In this document: piece by piece, positions 40,647 to 49,896 of the stretch | Layout: every line of letters begins with the position of its first letter | How positions within the stretch are numbered: position 1 is the first letter of the stretch | Source of the DNA: Vibrio sp. ED004 | Lineage (GTDB): Bacteria > Pseudomonadota > Gammaproteobacteria > Enterobacterales > Vibrionaceae | DNA: 64,000 nucleotides | Reading direction: 5' to 3' | NCBI RefSeq assembly: GCF_023206395.1 | Contig: NZ_CP066149.1 | Location: 1,302,001 to 1,366,000 of the forward strand | Translations under genes and position numbers: made by a program | The notes under the pieces: model-generated | What the model saw: the letters and a program-made list of their open reading frames with translations, nothing else | What the model was told of the DNA's origin: nothing | Database searches by the model: none

Positions 40647-41363
40647 ATGTCTTCTGACAGTTCATCACTTGTGGTCAAACTCGAAAATATTAGCTTTCGT
40701 TGGAAGCCTGAATTACCACCAACACTAGAGATCCCTTCTCTGCATATCCAAGCTCAAGAGCACCTTTTCATAAAAGGGCCAAGTGGTTGTGGCAAATCTA
40801 CATTGCTAGGGCTGCTGACTGGAATCAACCAAGCCGAGCAAGGTGAAGTCTCTATCTTAGGCCAAGACCTGACTCAGCTTACACCTCGTCAAAGAGACAA
40901 ATTCAGAGCCGACCATATAGGTTATATCTTCCAACAATTTAACCTGCTTCCTTACCTATCAGTCATCGACAACGTGACGCTACCTTGCCAGTTCTCAACT
41001 ATTCGCAAGCAACAAGTCACAGAGAGTAAGAACAGCCTGCAAGCCACTGCTCAAGATTTATTGTTACGACTAAAGCTGCCTCAAGCCCTAATGGATAAAC
41101 CTGTTACTGAGCTAAGTATTGGCCAACAACAACGTGTCGCCGCAGCCCGAGCCCTCATCGGCCAGCCTAAAATTATCATTGCAGATGAACCAACATCCGC
41201 ATTGGATCATGACAACCGAGAAGCCTTTATCGAACTGTTGCTAGAACAAGCCAATCAAGCTGGTTCTACTCTTATCTTTGTAAGTCACGATCCAACACTC
41301 GAAAAATTGTTCACTCGAACCATAGATTTAAAAACCGTTAACCAAGCTAAGGTTGTCGTATGA
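40647..41363 (+). CDS. ABC transporter ATPase (LolD/MacB type), zinc locus
   Basis: 238-residue ATPase with Walker A GPSGCGKST (residues 44-52), signature LSIGQQQRVAAARAL, Walker B IIIADEPTSALD and FVSHD. The class is that of LolD/FtsE/MacB, which couple to FtsX-fold permeases, and the next gene is such a permease overlapping by four bases. ATG 40647 is used since GGAG lies 5-6 bases before it. By gene order it corresponds to the ATPase of the V. cholerae Zrg zinc system; the exact letter is not assigned. Confidence 0.87.
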   Translation: MSSDSSSLVVKLENISFRWKPELPPTLEIPSLHIQAQEHLFIKGPSGCGKSTLLGLLTGINQAEQGEVSILGQDLTQLTPRQRDKFRADHIGYIFQQFNLLPYLSVIDNVTLPCQFSTIRKQQVTESKNSLQATAQDLLLRLKLPQALMDKPVTELSIGQQQRVAAARALIGQPKIIIADEPTSALDHDNREAFIELLLEQANQAGSTLIFVSHDPTLEKLFTRTIDLKTVNQAKVVV

Positions 41364-42619
41364 AAGTAATTACTCACTTAGCCTTAAAAAGCGTACTCAA
41401 TCGTAAAGCCACCGCTATTCTAACCATTCTTACCGTGGCGGTGTCTGTCATTCTATTGCTCGGTGTTGAGCGCGTGAGAACCGAAGCTAAGAGCAGCTTT
41501 GCGAATACCATTTCAGGTACTGACCTGATCGTCGGTGGCCGTTCTGGCCAGGTAAACCTTCTGCTCTACTCTGTATTTCGAATCGGTAATGCGACCAACA
41601 ATATCGACTGGAAAAGCTATCAAGAATTTAGCCAACATAATGCAGTAAAGTGGGCGATCCCTATCTCACTAGGCGACTCTCACAAAGGCTTCCGCGTGAT
41701 GGGTACCAACCATAGCTACTTTGAAAACTATCGCTATGGAAGTAAGCAATTACTTACTTTCCAACAAGGTAAAGAGTTTGAAGAGTTGTTTGATGTAGTG
41801 ATTGGTGCCGATGTCGCGAAGAAACTGGATTACACGATAGGTGACCAAATCATTCTTGCACACGGTATCAGTGATGTAGCGTTCAGCCGTCACGATAATC
41901 TGCCCTTCAAGATCGTTGGAATACTGGCACCAACCGGAACGCCGGTAGACAAAACCGTACACGTATCACTAGAAGCAATCGAAGCGATTCACGTGGGTTG
42001 GGAGTCGGGTGCTAACCTAGGCCACACGCCAGATGCCGAAACCTTAAAGACCTACGATTTCCAACCTCAGCAAATCACCGCAATGATGCTTGGGCTGAAC
42101 TCGAAGATTCAAACCTTCGCACTGCAGAGAGAAATCAATAACTACCGTCAAGAACCGTTGAGCGCAATTATGCCGGGCATTGCTCTGCATGAATTATGGG
42201 GCATGATGGCCGTGGCAGAACAAGCATTGTTGATTGTTTCAGGGTTTGTTGTGGTCGCCGGTTTACTGGGGATGTTAAGTAGTCTATTAACGAGCTTGCA
42301 AGAAAGACGTCGCGAGATGGCTATCCTGCGTGCGATGGGGGCAAGACCTCGTCATGTGTTTGGTCTATTGATTAGTGAAGCCAGTGCCCTGACCTTCTTA
42401 GGCATCACATTGGGCGTTGCCGTGTTGTTTGCTCTGATCGCAGCAGTTGCTCCTATTGTGCAACAAAGTTATGGTATCAACATATCGATATCCGCAATCA
42501 CACCGCATGAGTGGAAACTGCTTATGTTGGTACAAGTTGCCGGAATCATTATCGGCTTTATTCCCGCTTTCAGGGCTTACCGTCAGTCATTATCTGATGG
42601 CATGACTATTCGAATCTAA
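41360..42619 (+). CDS. FtsX-like ABC permease, zinc locus
   Basis: 419-residue MacB/LolE-fold permease: one transmembrane helix near residues 15-35, a large periplasmic domain to about residue 285, then three helices (VVVAGLLGMLSSLLTSL, ITLGVAVLFALIAAVAP, LVQVAGIIIGFIPAF) with the coupling helix motif ERRREMAILRAMGARPRHV. This fold works by mechanotransmission rather than as a classic importer, so how it would serve zinc uptake is unclear. Coupled to the ATPase gene by a four-base overlap. Confidence 0.88.
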   Translation: MKVITHLALKSVLNRKATAILTILTVAVSVILLLGVERVRTEAKSSFANTISGTDLIVGGRSGQVNLLLYSVFRIGNATNNIDWKSYQEFSQHNAVKWAIPISLGDSHKGFRVMGTNHSYFENYRYGSKQLLTFQQGKEFEELFDVVIGADVAKKLDYTIGDQIILAHGISDVAFSRHDNLPFKIVGILAPTGTPVDKTVHVSLEAIEAIHVGWESGANLGHTPDAETLKTYDFQPQQITAMMLGLNSKIQTFALQREINNYRQEPLSAIMPGIALHELWGMMAVAEQALLIVSGFVVVAGLLGMLSSLLTSLQERRREMAILRAMGARPRHVFGLLISEASALTFLGITLGVAVLFALIAAVAPIVQQSYGINISISAITPHEWKLLMLVQVAGIIIGFIPAFRAYRQSLSDGMTIRI

Positions 42620-42633
42620 AACAGGAACCTACG

Positions 42634-43149
42634 ATGCAACGCAAATTCCTACTGATACTTGGGCTACTTATGTTCCCATTTATCAGCACAGCTCACGCTG
42701 ACACCACTCAGAATGAGGAATCGGTATTAACACTCGAATGGATTGATTTAATTCCAGAATCAGAGCGCGCTCAATTAGATTCGTTTGGTATGCCGATGGT
42801 AGACCACAACAGCATGGAAAAACCTCAGCAATCGACACTTGGTGCGGTTCGCCCAGAGTTAAACGGCAGCAAGGTTAAGATCCCAGGCTTTGTGATTCCA
42901 TTGGAAGGCGATGAGAACATGATCACTGAGTTTCTGTTGGTGCCATACTTTGGCGCATGTATCCACGTGCCGCCACCGCCACCAAACCAGATTATCTACG
43001 TGAAGTTCCCGCAAGGTGCACCCATTCAGCAACTATGGGATGTGATCTATTTGGTCGGTACGCTGAAAACAGAATCGATCAGTCACGACTTAGCTCAGAC
43101 TGGTTATCTTATTGAAGGTACTGCGATAGAAGAATATGACGACATGTAG
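42634..43149 (+). CDS. DUF3299 periplasmic protein, zinc locus
   Basis: 171 residues with signal peptide MQRKFLLILGLLMFPFISTAHA and the DUF3299 core KIPGFVIPLEGDE...EFLLVPYFGACIHVPPPPPNQ, whose Cys-His-polyproline stretch is the hallmark of the family. Fourteen bases after the permease and so the likely last gene of the zinc operon. Function unknown; a metal-related periplasmic role is inferred from context and from the C/H residues. Confidence 0.85.
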   Translation: MQRKFLLILGLLMFPFISTAHADTTQNEESVLTLEWIDLIPESERAQLDSFGMPMVDHNSMEKPQQSTLGAVRPELNGSKVKIPGFVIPLEGDENMITEFLLVPYFGACIHVPPPPPNQIIYVKFPQGAPIQQLWDVIYLVGTLKTESISHDLAQTGYLIEGTAIEEYDDM

Positions 43150-43239
43150 TCATTAGAGGGGGGGCTCAAGGATGAGCTGCCGTCACTGAATAAAAGATAT
43201 TATTCAATAACAGTTTAATAACGATATTGTTTGACTAGA

Positions 43240-43344
43240 TTACGCGATGTAATTAGACAAATAAGCTAGAACAGCTACGTAAGTAGCGAGTAATAACCCT
43301 ATGCTAAGCTGTTTCTTCAGCTTGTTATCATTGACTTGATTCAT
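43240..43344 (-). CDS. Unannotated 34-residue single-pass membrane protein
   Basis: A small frame on the minus strand: MNQVNDNKLKKQL, then a hydrophobic helix of about 18 residues (SIGLLLATYVAVLAYLSN), then YIA and stop. An almost ideal ribosome site AAGGAGGAG lies four bases before the ATG, far better than those of neighbouring real genes. A positively charged N-terminal half before the helix suggests N-in topology. It lies alone in the 431-base gap between the zinc operon and the TIGR03899 gene. No family is recognised. Confidence 0.7.
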   Translation of the reverse strand: MNQVNDNKLKKQLSIGLLLATYVAVLAYLSNYIA

Positions 43345-43580
43345 AACTCCTCCTTGAGAATTACAACAAATTTAACATTTTATTATCATTAGCAAAAGTA
43401 AAATTTTGTTGAAGTCTTCAACTCTGCACGCAAAATCTAGCCACCAATCAGATAAAGAGTTACATTTTAGACAGTTATATCAATCACAGTATTTAAGAAT
43501 TCAGAAATGGCGTTTCAACAAGCTAGGGCGAGCAATGAATAACTACGATTGGTATTGAGCCACATCCTAACGGTACTCTT
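43345..43580. other. Divergent gap upstream of the small protein and TIGR03899 gene
   Basis: 236 AT-rich bases that should carry a minus-strand promoter for the 34-residue protein and a plus-strand promoter for the next gene; no clear consensus or structure is seen. Confidence 0.45.
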
Positions 43581-44489
43581 ATGTCAGAAACCAAACAGCC
43601 AGTGATCATTGAGCATGCTAGCGACACACAGCACAAGCATGAGAAAAAGCCTCATATTGCCGACAGTGCAAGTCGAATGCTGCACATTGCCCAAAGCTTC
43701 GGTTTAGATTCCTTAATCAGTCACAGCGAGGAAGCGAACGATAAAGCCGCTAGCACACTGATTGAGAGAGCGTTATTGCGAGAGAACAAACGCAAGGAAT
43801 TACGCCAAAAGAACTTAGAGCAGATTCTGAAACTGGCGCACTCTTCATGTAAAGATGAAGCGGCTGGAGATCCAGATCAGGACTGGCTGTACCGCTTTTT
43901 CGATATGGCGCAAGAGATCCATAATACCTCGATGCAAAGACTATGGGCTCAAGTGCTGAAAAGAGAAGTCACCAATCCAGGCTCGACTTCGATGAAGGCA
44001 CTGCAAATCTTGAAAGATATGACGCCAAAGGAAGCACTGACTTTACAAAGAGCGGCTTCATTGGGCTGCAGTTTTGGTAGTGATAACAGCAGGAAACTAT
44101 TACTTGGTTTTAAATCTCACGCAGGGCTATTCAGCTTTGGTAAAAGAGACACCACCAACACTATCAACCTTGGTGGGCATAACCTGCCCTACTCTAGCCT
44201 GCTTCATTTAATTGAACTTGGGATTATCCTTGGCACAGAGTTAGAGTCTGGTGAGATTGATTTCGACCCAGCACTGCACCTAACCTATCAAGGTAAAAGC
44301 ATGTCACTGGCGCCAATATCCAAAGGGGTTAAGCTGGTTTATTACCGATTCAGTCCAACAGGCAACGAACTGTGTACCTTACTTGGCAACAAACCCAACA
44401 TGCAGTATTACGACCAATTGATTGCACTATTGAGCCAGAAATTCACGGTTCAGACAGAAGTGAAAAGCAGTGTGAACTACACCGTCTAG
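43581..44489 (+). CDS. TIGR03899 family protein
   Basis: 302-residue cytoplasmic protein without signal or membrane segment. The N-terminal half is helical and charged (ERALLRENKRKELRQKNLEQIL), and the conserved middle DQDWLYRFFDMAQEIHNTSMQRLWAQVLKREV resembles the DUF2806/TIGR03899 core. Function unknown. A ten-base inverted repeat (44479-44488 with 44508-44517) includes its stop codon and is followed by AAAAA rather than T, so it is not a clear terminator. Confidence 0.72.
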   Translation: MSETKQPVIIEHASDTQHKHEKKPHIADSASRMLHIAQSFGLDSLISHSEEANDKAASTLIERALLRENKRKELRQKNLEQILKLAHSSCKDEAAGDPDQDWLYRFFDMAQEIHNTSMQRLWAQVLKREVTNPGSTSMKALQILKDMTPKEALTLQRAASLGCSFGSDNSRKLLLGFKSHAGLFSFGKRDTTNTINLGGHNLPYSSLLHLIELGIILGTELESGEIDFDPALHLTYQGKSMSLAPISKGVKLVYYRFSPTGNELCTLLGNKPNMQYYDQLIALLSQKFTVQTEVKSSVNYTV

Positions 44490-44653
44490 ATAATAGAGCC
44501 TAGTAAATAGACGGTGTAAAAAGTGAAGAGTATTGAGTGAAATAAAGAGAATCTAGAAGATAGGTTTCTTGTCTCGGTAATCCAAGGTTGCCCTATTTAT
44601 CCGTTGGCAATAAACAGATAAATAACTGAGCAGCCTTAGTCATACCAACGATC

Positions 44654-45274
44654 TCAATTGGCTAAAATATTACGCTTCTCTAAAGCATCAATACACAGTT
44701 CAACCAACTCATCGAGTGTCTTCTCACCCGCCGGTAGATCTATCTCTGGATTCTGCGGCGCCTCGTAAGCTGAGCTAATACCAGTGAAATTCGGGATTTC
44801 TCCAGCACGTGCTTTCTTATACAAACCTTTAGGGTCACGCTGTTCGCACACTTCTAATGGCGTATTCACAAACACCTCAAGAAACTCACCTTCCGGCATT
44901 AAATCACGTACCAACTGTCTTTCTGCTTGGTGCGGAGAAATAAACGCTGACAACACGATCAAGCCTGCATCCGCCATCAATTTAGCGAGCTCACCGATAC
45001 GACGAATATTCTCTCTACGGTCTTGCTCTGAAAAGCCAAGGTCGCTACATAAGCCATGACGCACATTGTCACCATCCAATAAGTAAGTATGGTAACCAAG
45101 CTGTGCCAAGCGATTTTCTAATGCTCCAGCGACTGTCGACTTCCCAGAACCAGACAACCCCGTGAACCAGAGCACAGCTGGTTTTTGTGATTTCAGATTA
45201 GAGCGAAATGCTTTATCAATCGAGTGTTGATGCCACACAACATTCTCATCTTTTGGTTTGAGTACTGCGGTCAT
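44654..45274 (-). CDS. cysC: Adenylylsulfate kinase
   Basis: Phosphorylates APS to PAPS in assimilatory sulfate reduction. P-loop GLSGSGKST (residues 39-47), [17 protein letters not shown] and the [22 protein letters not shown] region are diagnostic; 206 residues. Last gene of the cysD-cysN-SLC13-cysC cluster, 24 bases after the transporter gene. Confidence 0.96.
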   Translation of the reverse strand: MTAVLKPKDENVVWHQHSIDKAFRSNLKSQKPAVLWFTGLSGSGKSTVAGALENRLAQLGYHTYLLDGDNVRHGLCSDLGFSEQDRRENIRRIGELAKLMADAGLIVLSAFISPHQAERQLVRDLMPEGEFLEVFVNTPLEVCEQRDPKGLYKKARAGEIPNFTGISSAYEAPQNPEIDLPAGEKTLDELVELCIDALEKRNILAN

Positions 45275-45298
45275 AATTAGTCCTTTAAATAAACAGCA

Positions 45299-47023
45299 TT
45301 AAAATGGGAAAAAGTAAGGAATTAGGGTCAGCACCAAGCCCGAGTAAACAATCGAGATTGGGATACCGATACGTAGATAATCCGTGAGATGGTAATTACC
45401 TACGCTATAAACAAGTAAGTTGGTTTGGTAGCCGTATGGCGAAATGAAGCTAGCACTCGCACCAAACAAAACCGCCATGATGAACGGCATTGGATCAACG
45501 CCATAACCTACCGCCATGCTGTAGCCGATAGGAAATGACAGCGCTGCAGCCGCATTATTGGTAACCAGTTCAGTCAGAACCAAGGTCATGAAATAAGTCG
45601 CGACTAATGCCCCGAACACACCCCAACCATTAAAGGCTTCCATGAACATCAGTCCCATGCGCTCAGACAAGCCCGATGAAATCATCAGTTGAGCAATAGA
45701 CAGGGCTGAACCAACAATCACCACAATATCAACCGGAAAACGGCGACGAAGCTCACCAAGCTGCACCACACCAAATGCCACCAGCAATAGTAAGAAGCCT
45801 GCGAGCCCTTTGATAATAGGTACGACATCAACAAGCGCTAAACCAATCACGCTAGCAAAACCCAATAACACTAATGTCGATTTGTCAGCATCAAGCTTGG
45901 CACTAGAATCCAAGTCATTCATCAACACGAACTCTTTATTGTGTTGCTGGCGCTGCTCTTCAAAACGTTTACCGGGTACCAAAATCAAGGTGTCACCAGC
46001 AGTCAGTGTGATATTTCCAAGACCACCTTCAAGGCGTTCATGACCACGACGAATCGCAACCACAACGGCATCAAAACGGTCTCTAAACTGGCTGGTTTTC
46101 AATGTTTTATTACAGAAGCTTGCTGACGAACTCACCACCACTTCAACAAAGCTCTGACCGTTCAAATGGTGCTGGCCGAACAGGGTTAATCCTTGGATTT
46201 CTTGCAGTGTTGCAACACTCTCTACATCACCACAAAACAACAGTCGGTCACGAGCTTGCAGTATAAAGTCAGGGTCAATCGACGCGGTTGTTTTACCGTC
46301 GCGAATTACTTCCGCTAAGAACAATTTTCTCAAAGCTCTTAGGTTGTTCTCACTGACACTGCGGCCAACTAACGGCGAACCTGGCTCAACTCTGGCTTCT
46401 AAGAAGTAAGGCAAATCGTCTTGAGATCCATCATCGTAGCTGGGTAGAAAGTAGCTAAGAGGAATAAGGATCAACACACCGCCGACCAAAACCGCTAAAC
46501 CGATCAAAGTGGGTGTGAAAAAGTTTAAGCTCGGCAGTCCAGCATCTTCAACAAAACTATTGATGATCAAGTTGGTTGAGGTGCCGATCAATGTCAGTGT
46601 TCCACCAAGAATTGCGGCGTATGACAAAGGAATAAGTAACTTAGATGGCGCGTGTTGTTGATTACGTTTGATCGCCCCGATCAAAGAGACAACCACCGCC
46701 GTATTATTAGTAAAAGAAGAAAGTAGCGCTGTGGAAATACCCAACTTAGCAACCACTGTGCCTAGCCTGCCTTCAGAGATATTGCGGCTAACCCAGCTGA
46801 TTAAACGAGTTTTCTCCAACGCACTTGATGCGAGGATCAGAAGAATTAAAGTCAGTAACGAGGAGTTAGTGAAGTTATTAGCTAGGCTCGACAGATCGAT
46901 CATCCCGCCCATAAAAGCAATGAACGCCGCGCCAGCAAAGATAAAGCTTGGCTTAATACGGGTAACGAGCAGGCAAGTAATGATGCCGAGCAAAATCGCT
47001 AATACAAATCCTTGTTGCCACAT
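45299..47023 (-). CDS. SLC13/DASS family permease with RCK-C domains
   Basis: 574-residue membrane protein: hydrophobic segments in both halves of the divalent anion:sodium symporter fold and, between them (about residues 200-365), two soluble RCK-C/TrkA-C domains (EPGSPLVGRSVSENNLRALR and VSSSASFCNKTLKTSQFRDR starts). The substrate motif TSTNLIINS in the first half and TNNAAAAL in the second are typical. Placed inside the sulfate-activation operon between cysN and cysC, so sulfate is the likely substrate (inference). Confidence 0.88.
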   Translation of the reverse strand: MWQQGFVLAILLGIITCLLVTRIKPSFIFAGAAFIAFMGGMIDLSSLANNFTNSSLLTLILLILASSALEKTRLISWVSRNISEGRLGTVVAKLGISTALLSSFTNNTAVVVSLIGAIKRNQQHAPSKLLIPLSYAAILGGTLTLIGTSTNLIINSFVEDAGLPSLNFFTPTLIGLAVLVGGVLILIPLSYFLPSYDDGSQDDLPYFLEARVEPGSPLVGRSVSENNLRALRKLFLAEVIRDGKTTASIDPDFILQARDRLLFCGDVESVATLQEIQGLTLFGQHHLNGQSFVEVVVSSSASFCNKTLKTSQFRDRFDAVVVAIRRGHERLEGGLGNITLTAGDTLILVPGKRFEEQRQQHNKEFVLMNDLDSSAKLDADKSTLVLLGFASVIGLALVDVVPIIKGLAGFLLLLVAFGVVQLGELRRRFPVDIVVIVGSALSIAQLMISSGLSERMGLMFMEAFNGWGVFGALVATYFMTLVLTELVTNNAAAALSFPIGYSMAVGYGVDPMPFIMAVLFGASASFISPYGYQTNLLVYSVGNYHLTDYLRIGIPISIVYSGLVLTLIPYFFPF

Positions 47024-47088
47024 ATACCCGTCCTTTATGGCGGAAACGGTCGGTTTCCGCCTAATTCAATAAGCTGTTACTTGGTCGT

Positions 47089-48519
47089 TTATGACTTCAG
47101 TAGTTGGCTTAAATCTTTGGCATCCCAATGAGGGAAGTGCTTACGAACCAATGCGTTGAACTCAAGTTCAAATGCAGAGAAGTTACCGACTTGCTGTTCA
47201 ACAGAGTCCAAACGGTCTCGAATCAAACCCGCGCCAACCGTTACATTAGTTAGACGGTCGATCACGATGAAGCCACCGGTATCGGCACTTTCACGGTATT
47301 TATCCAGCGCGACAGTCTCGTTCAATGACCATTCACACAAGCCAATGCCATTCAGTGGCAACTCATCAACAGCGTGAGTCGACAGGTTGTTGATGTCGTA
47401 CTGGTGACGAACGGTTTCAACCTGACCGACGGTTTTCTTGCCTGCGATCTTGATGTCGTAAGCTTTACCCGGTTGCAGTGGTTGCTCGGTCATCCACACG
47501 ATGTCAGCCAATACGTGGTTAGTCGATTCAATCTGAGCGTTCTCCAACACAATCAAATCACCACGACTGATGTCGATCTCATCTTCAAGGGTCAGTGTTA
47601 CCGCCAAGCCCGCTTGCGCAGATTCCAAATCACCATCAAAGGTCACGATGCGTGCAACCTTAGACGTTTTTCCTGATGGCAGAGCCTTGATTTCATCACC
47701 AACACTCACACGGCCAGAAGCGACTGTGCCTGCAAAGCCACGGAAATCTAAGTTTGGGCGATTCACATACTGCACTGGGAAACGGAATTCACCCGCAGAA
47801 CGTTTTTGGTCAATGTCGACGTTCTCTAACACTTCTAGTAGAGATGGGCCTTCGAACCATGCAAGCTCTTTACTTGGTGCAGCAACGTTAATGCCTTCAA
47901 GTGCCGAAACCGGCAAGATCTGAATGTTAGTTTCGCCTTCTAGGTTTTCAGCAAACTCTAGGTATTCATCACGAATCTCTTCAAAACGATCTTGTGAATA
48001 TTCCACGAGATCCATCTTGTTAACTGCAACGATGAAATGCTTCAAACCAAGTAGGTTAGAAATAAACGAGTGACGACGCGTTTGATCCAGAACGCCCTTA
48101 CGAGCATCAATCAAGATCACTGCCAGATCACACGTTGAAGCGCCTGTTGCCATGTTGCGCGTGTACTGCTCATGTCCTGGGGTATCAGCAATAATGAATT
48201 TACGTTTTTGCGTCGAGAAGTAGCGGTAAGCTACATCGATCGTGATGCCTTGCTCACGCTCAGCCTGCAAGCCATCAACAAGCAGTGCCAAGTCAGGCTT
48301 CTCACCTGTCGTACCTACTCGTTGGCTATCCGAGTGAACTGCTGCTAGCTGATCTTCATAAATCTGTTTTGTATCATGGAGTAAGCGACCGATTAACGTA
48401 CTTTTACCGTCATCTACTGAGCCACAAGTTAAAAATCTAAGCATAGATTTATGCTGATGCTGACTTAGATAACCTTCAATCCCTAGTTCAGCCAATTCGG
48501 CTTCTACTGCACTATTCAT
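47089..48519 (-). CDS. cysN: Sulfate adenylyltransferase subunit 1 (GTPase)
   Basis: Large subunit whose GTP hydrolysis drives APS formation by CysD. EF-Tu-like GTPase motifs: G1 GSVDDGKS (residues 33-40), G3 [18 protein letters not shown]4 NKMD, followed by two beta-barrel domains. 476 residues, and it lacks the CysC kinase fusion seen in some bacteria. 18 bases after cysD. Confidence 0.96.
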   Translation of the reverse strand: MNSAVEAELAELGIEGYLSQHQHKSMLRFLTCGSVDDGKSTLIGRLLHDTKQIYEDQLAAVHSDSQRVGTTGEKPDLALLVDGLQAEREQGITIDVAYRYFSTQKRKFIIADTPGHEQYTRNMATGASTCDLAVILIDARKGVLDQTRRHSFISNLLGLKHFIVAVNKMDLVEYSQDRFEEIRDEYLEFAENLEGETNIQILPVSALEGINVAAPSKELAWFEGPSLLEVLENVDIDQKRSAGEFRFPVQYVNRPNLDFRGFAGTVASGRVSVGDEIKALPSGKTSKVARIVTFDGDLESAQAGLAVTLTLEDEIDISRGDLIVLENAQIESTNHVLADIVWMTEQPLQPGKAYDIKIAGKKTVGQVETVRHQYDINNLSTHAVDELPLNGIGLCEWSLNETVALDKYRESADTGGFIVIDRLTNVTVGAGLIRDRLDSVEQQVGNFSAFELEFNALVRKHFPHWDAKDLSQLLKS

Positions 48520-48537
48520 TTTTCTTTCCTTAGATTC

Positions 48538-49446
48538 TTAGAAATAACCTTGGCGCTTTTTCAGCTCCATTGAGCCCGACTGGTCATGGTCAATCGCTCG
48601 ACCTTGACGCTCACTAGACGTCGCCACCAGCATCTCTTCAATAATGCCTGTTAGCGTATTCGCCTCAGATTCAACCGCTCCGGTTAGTGGGTAACAGCCT
48701 AAAGTACGAAAACGAACGCTTTTCTCTTCAATCACTTCACCTTCTTGCAGTTCCATACGGTCATCATCAACCATGATCAGCATGCCATCACGCTCAACAA
48801 CTGGACGCTTGTCTGAAAGGTAAAGTGGAACAATATCGATGCTCTCTAGATAGATGTATTGCCAAATATCCAGCTCAGTCCAGTTTGATAAAGGGAATAC
48901 ACGGATGCTTTCGCCCTTGTTAACCTGACCGTTATAAGTGTGCCAAAGCTCTGGACGCTGGTTCTTTGGATCCCACGTGTGGTTCTTATCACGGAAAGAG
49001 TAAACGCGCTCTTTCGCTCGAGATTTTTCTTCATCACGACGGGCGCCACCAAAGGCTGCATCGAACCCATACTTATTTAACGCCTGCTTAAGACCCTGAG
49101 TTTTCATGATGTCTGTGTGCTTAGAAGAACCGTGCACAAATGGGCTACAACCCATCGCTAGACCTTCAGGGTTCTTATGTACCAAAAGGTCAAAACCATA
49201 CTTCTTGGCTGTGCGGTCACGGAACTCAATCATCTCGCGGAATTTCCAATCCGTATCAACGTGTAGCAGTGGAAATGGAATCTTGCCTGGGTAAAACGCT
49301 TTGCGAGCTAAATGAAGCATCACAGAAGAATCTTTACCGATGGAGTACATCATTACTGGGTTATCAAACTCAGCCGCTACTTCACGGATAATATGAATAC
49401 TTTCCGCTTCTAGCTGTTTTAGGTGGGTTAAACGTTCTTGGTCCAT
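48538..49446 (-). CDS. cysD: Sulfate adenylyltransferase subunit 2
   Basis: Catalyses adenylation of sulfate to APS with CysN. PP-loop SIGKDSS begins at residue 35, followed by HVDTDWKF and the conserved [20 protein letters not shown] region; 302 residues. First gene of the sulfate-activation operon. CysB control is expected from the pathway, but no operator is recognised by eye in the 450 bases upstream. Confidence 0.97.
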   Translation of the reverse strand: MDQERLTHLKQLEAESIHIIREVAAEFDNPVMMYSIGKDSSVMLHLARKAFYPGKIPFPLLHVDTDWKFREMIEFRDRTAKKYGFDLLVHKNPEGLAMGCSPFVHGSSKHTDIMKTQGLKQALNKYGFDAAFGGARRDEEKSRAKERVYSFRDKNHTWDPKNQRPELWHTYNGQVNKGESIRVFPLSNWTELDIWQYIYLESIDIVPLYLSDKRPVVERDGMLIMVDDDRMELQEGEVIEEKSVRFRTLGCYPLTGAVESEANTLTGIIEEMLVATSSERQGRAIDHDQSGSMELKKRQGYF

Positions 49447-49896
49447 TTCAGTGCTTCCTTTAAGGCTCGCGTTACGAGCAATTCATTACTTGGTCTTGCC
49501 AAGCAAGGGATTTAACTCATCCACTTAAGTGAATGGGAGTATTGGCACTAGAAGAAAACAGAAGCTTCGTTTTGAGCTATCCTTGCTATTCATCTGCCTG
49601 ATACGTCCTTGATATAGGCATTATGACGAGCCTCTCATATTACTGGAAATTCTAAAATTTCATTTTTTATTCGAAAAGCTGATAAGGGATTAAATTTATA
49701 GATAAGCAGGTGAAATGAATGGACTAATCTTATCGATTTCAATTGTGCATTGATTGAGCAGGTTTGGGAGGCGTCTTGCAGAACACCATAAAGTAATCGA
49801 TCTAAGTCACGAATTAACATTCGTTGTAATCATTGTTTCATTCCATTTTGTTACATTACGCAACGAATTTTCTACTATCCACTTTGGAGCTACAAA
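49447..49896. other. Divergent intergenic region cysD / cpdB
   Basis: 450 bases that must contain the cys promoter (minus) and the cpdB promoter (plus). A TTGTTACATTACG stretch near 49848-49860 resembles promoter or regulator DNA but is not conclusive. The open frame on the minus strand at 49635-49820 has no ribosome site and no family character, so the region is taken as non-coding. Confidence 0.5.

Noticed and set aside
49635..49820. 61-codon minus-strand frame upstream of cysD
   Set aside because: No ribosome site, no recognisable composition or family, and it overlaps the expected promoter region of cysDN and cpdB.
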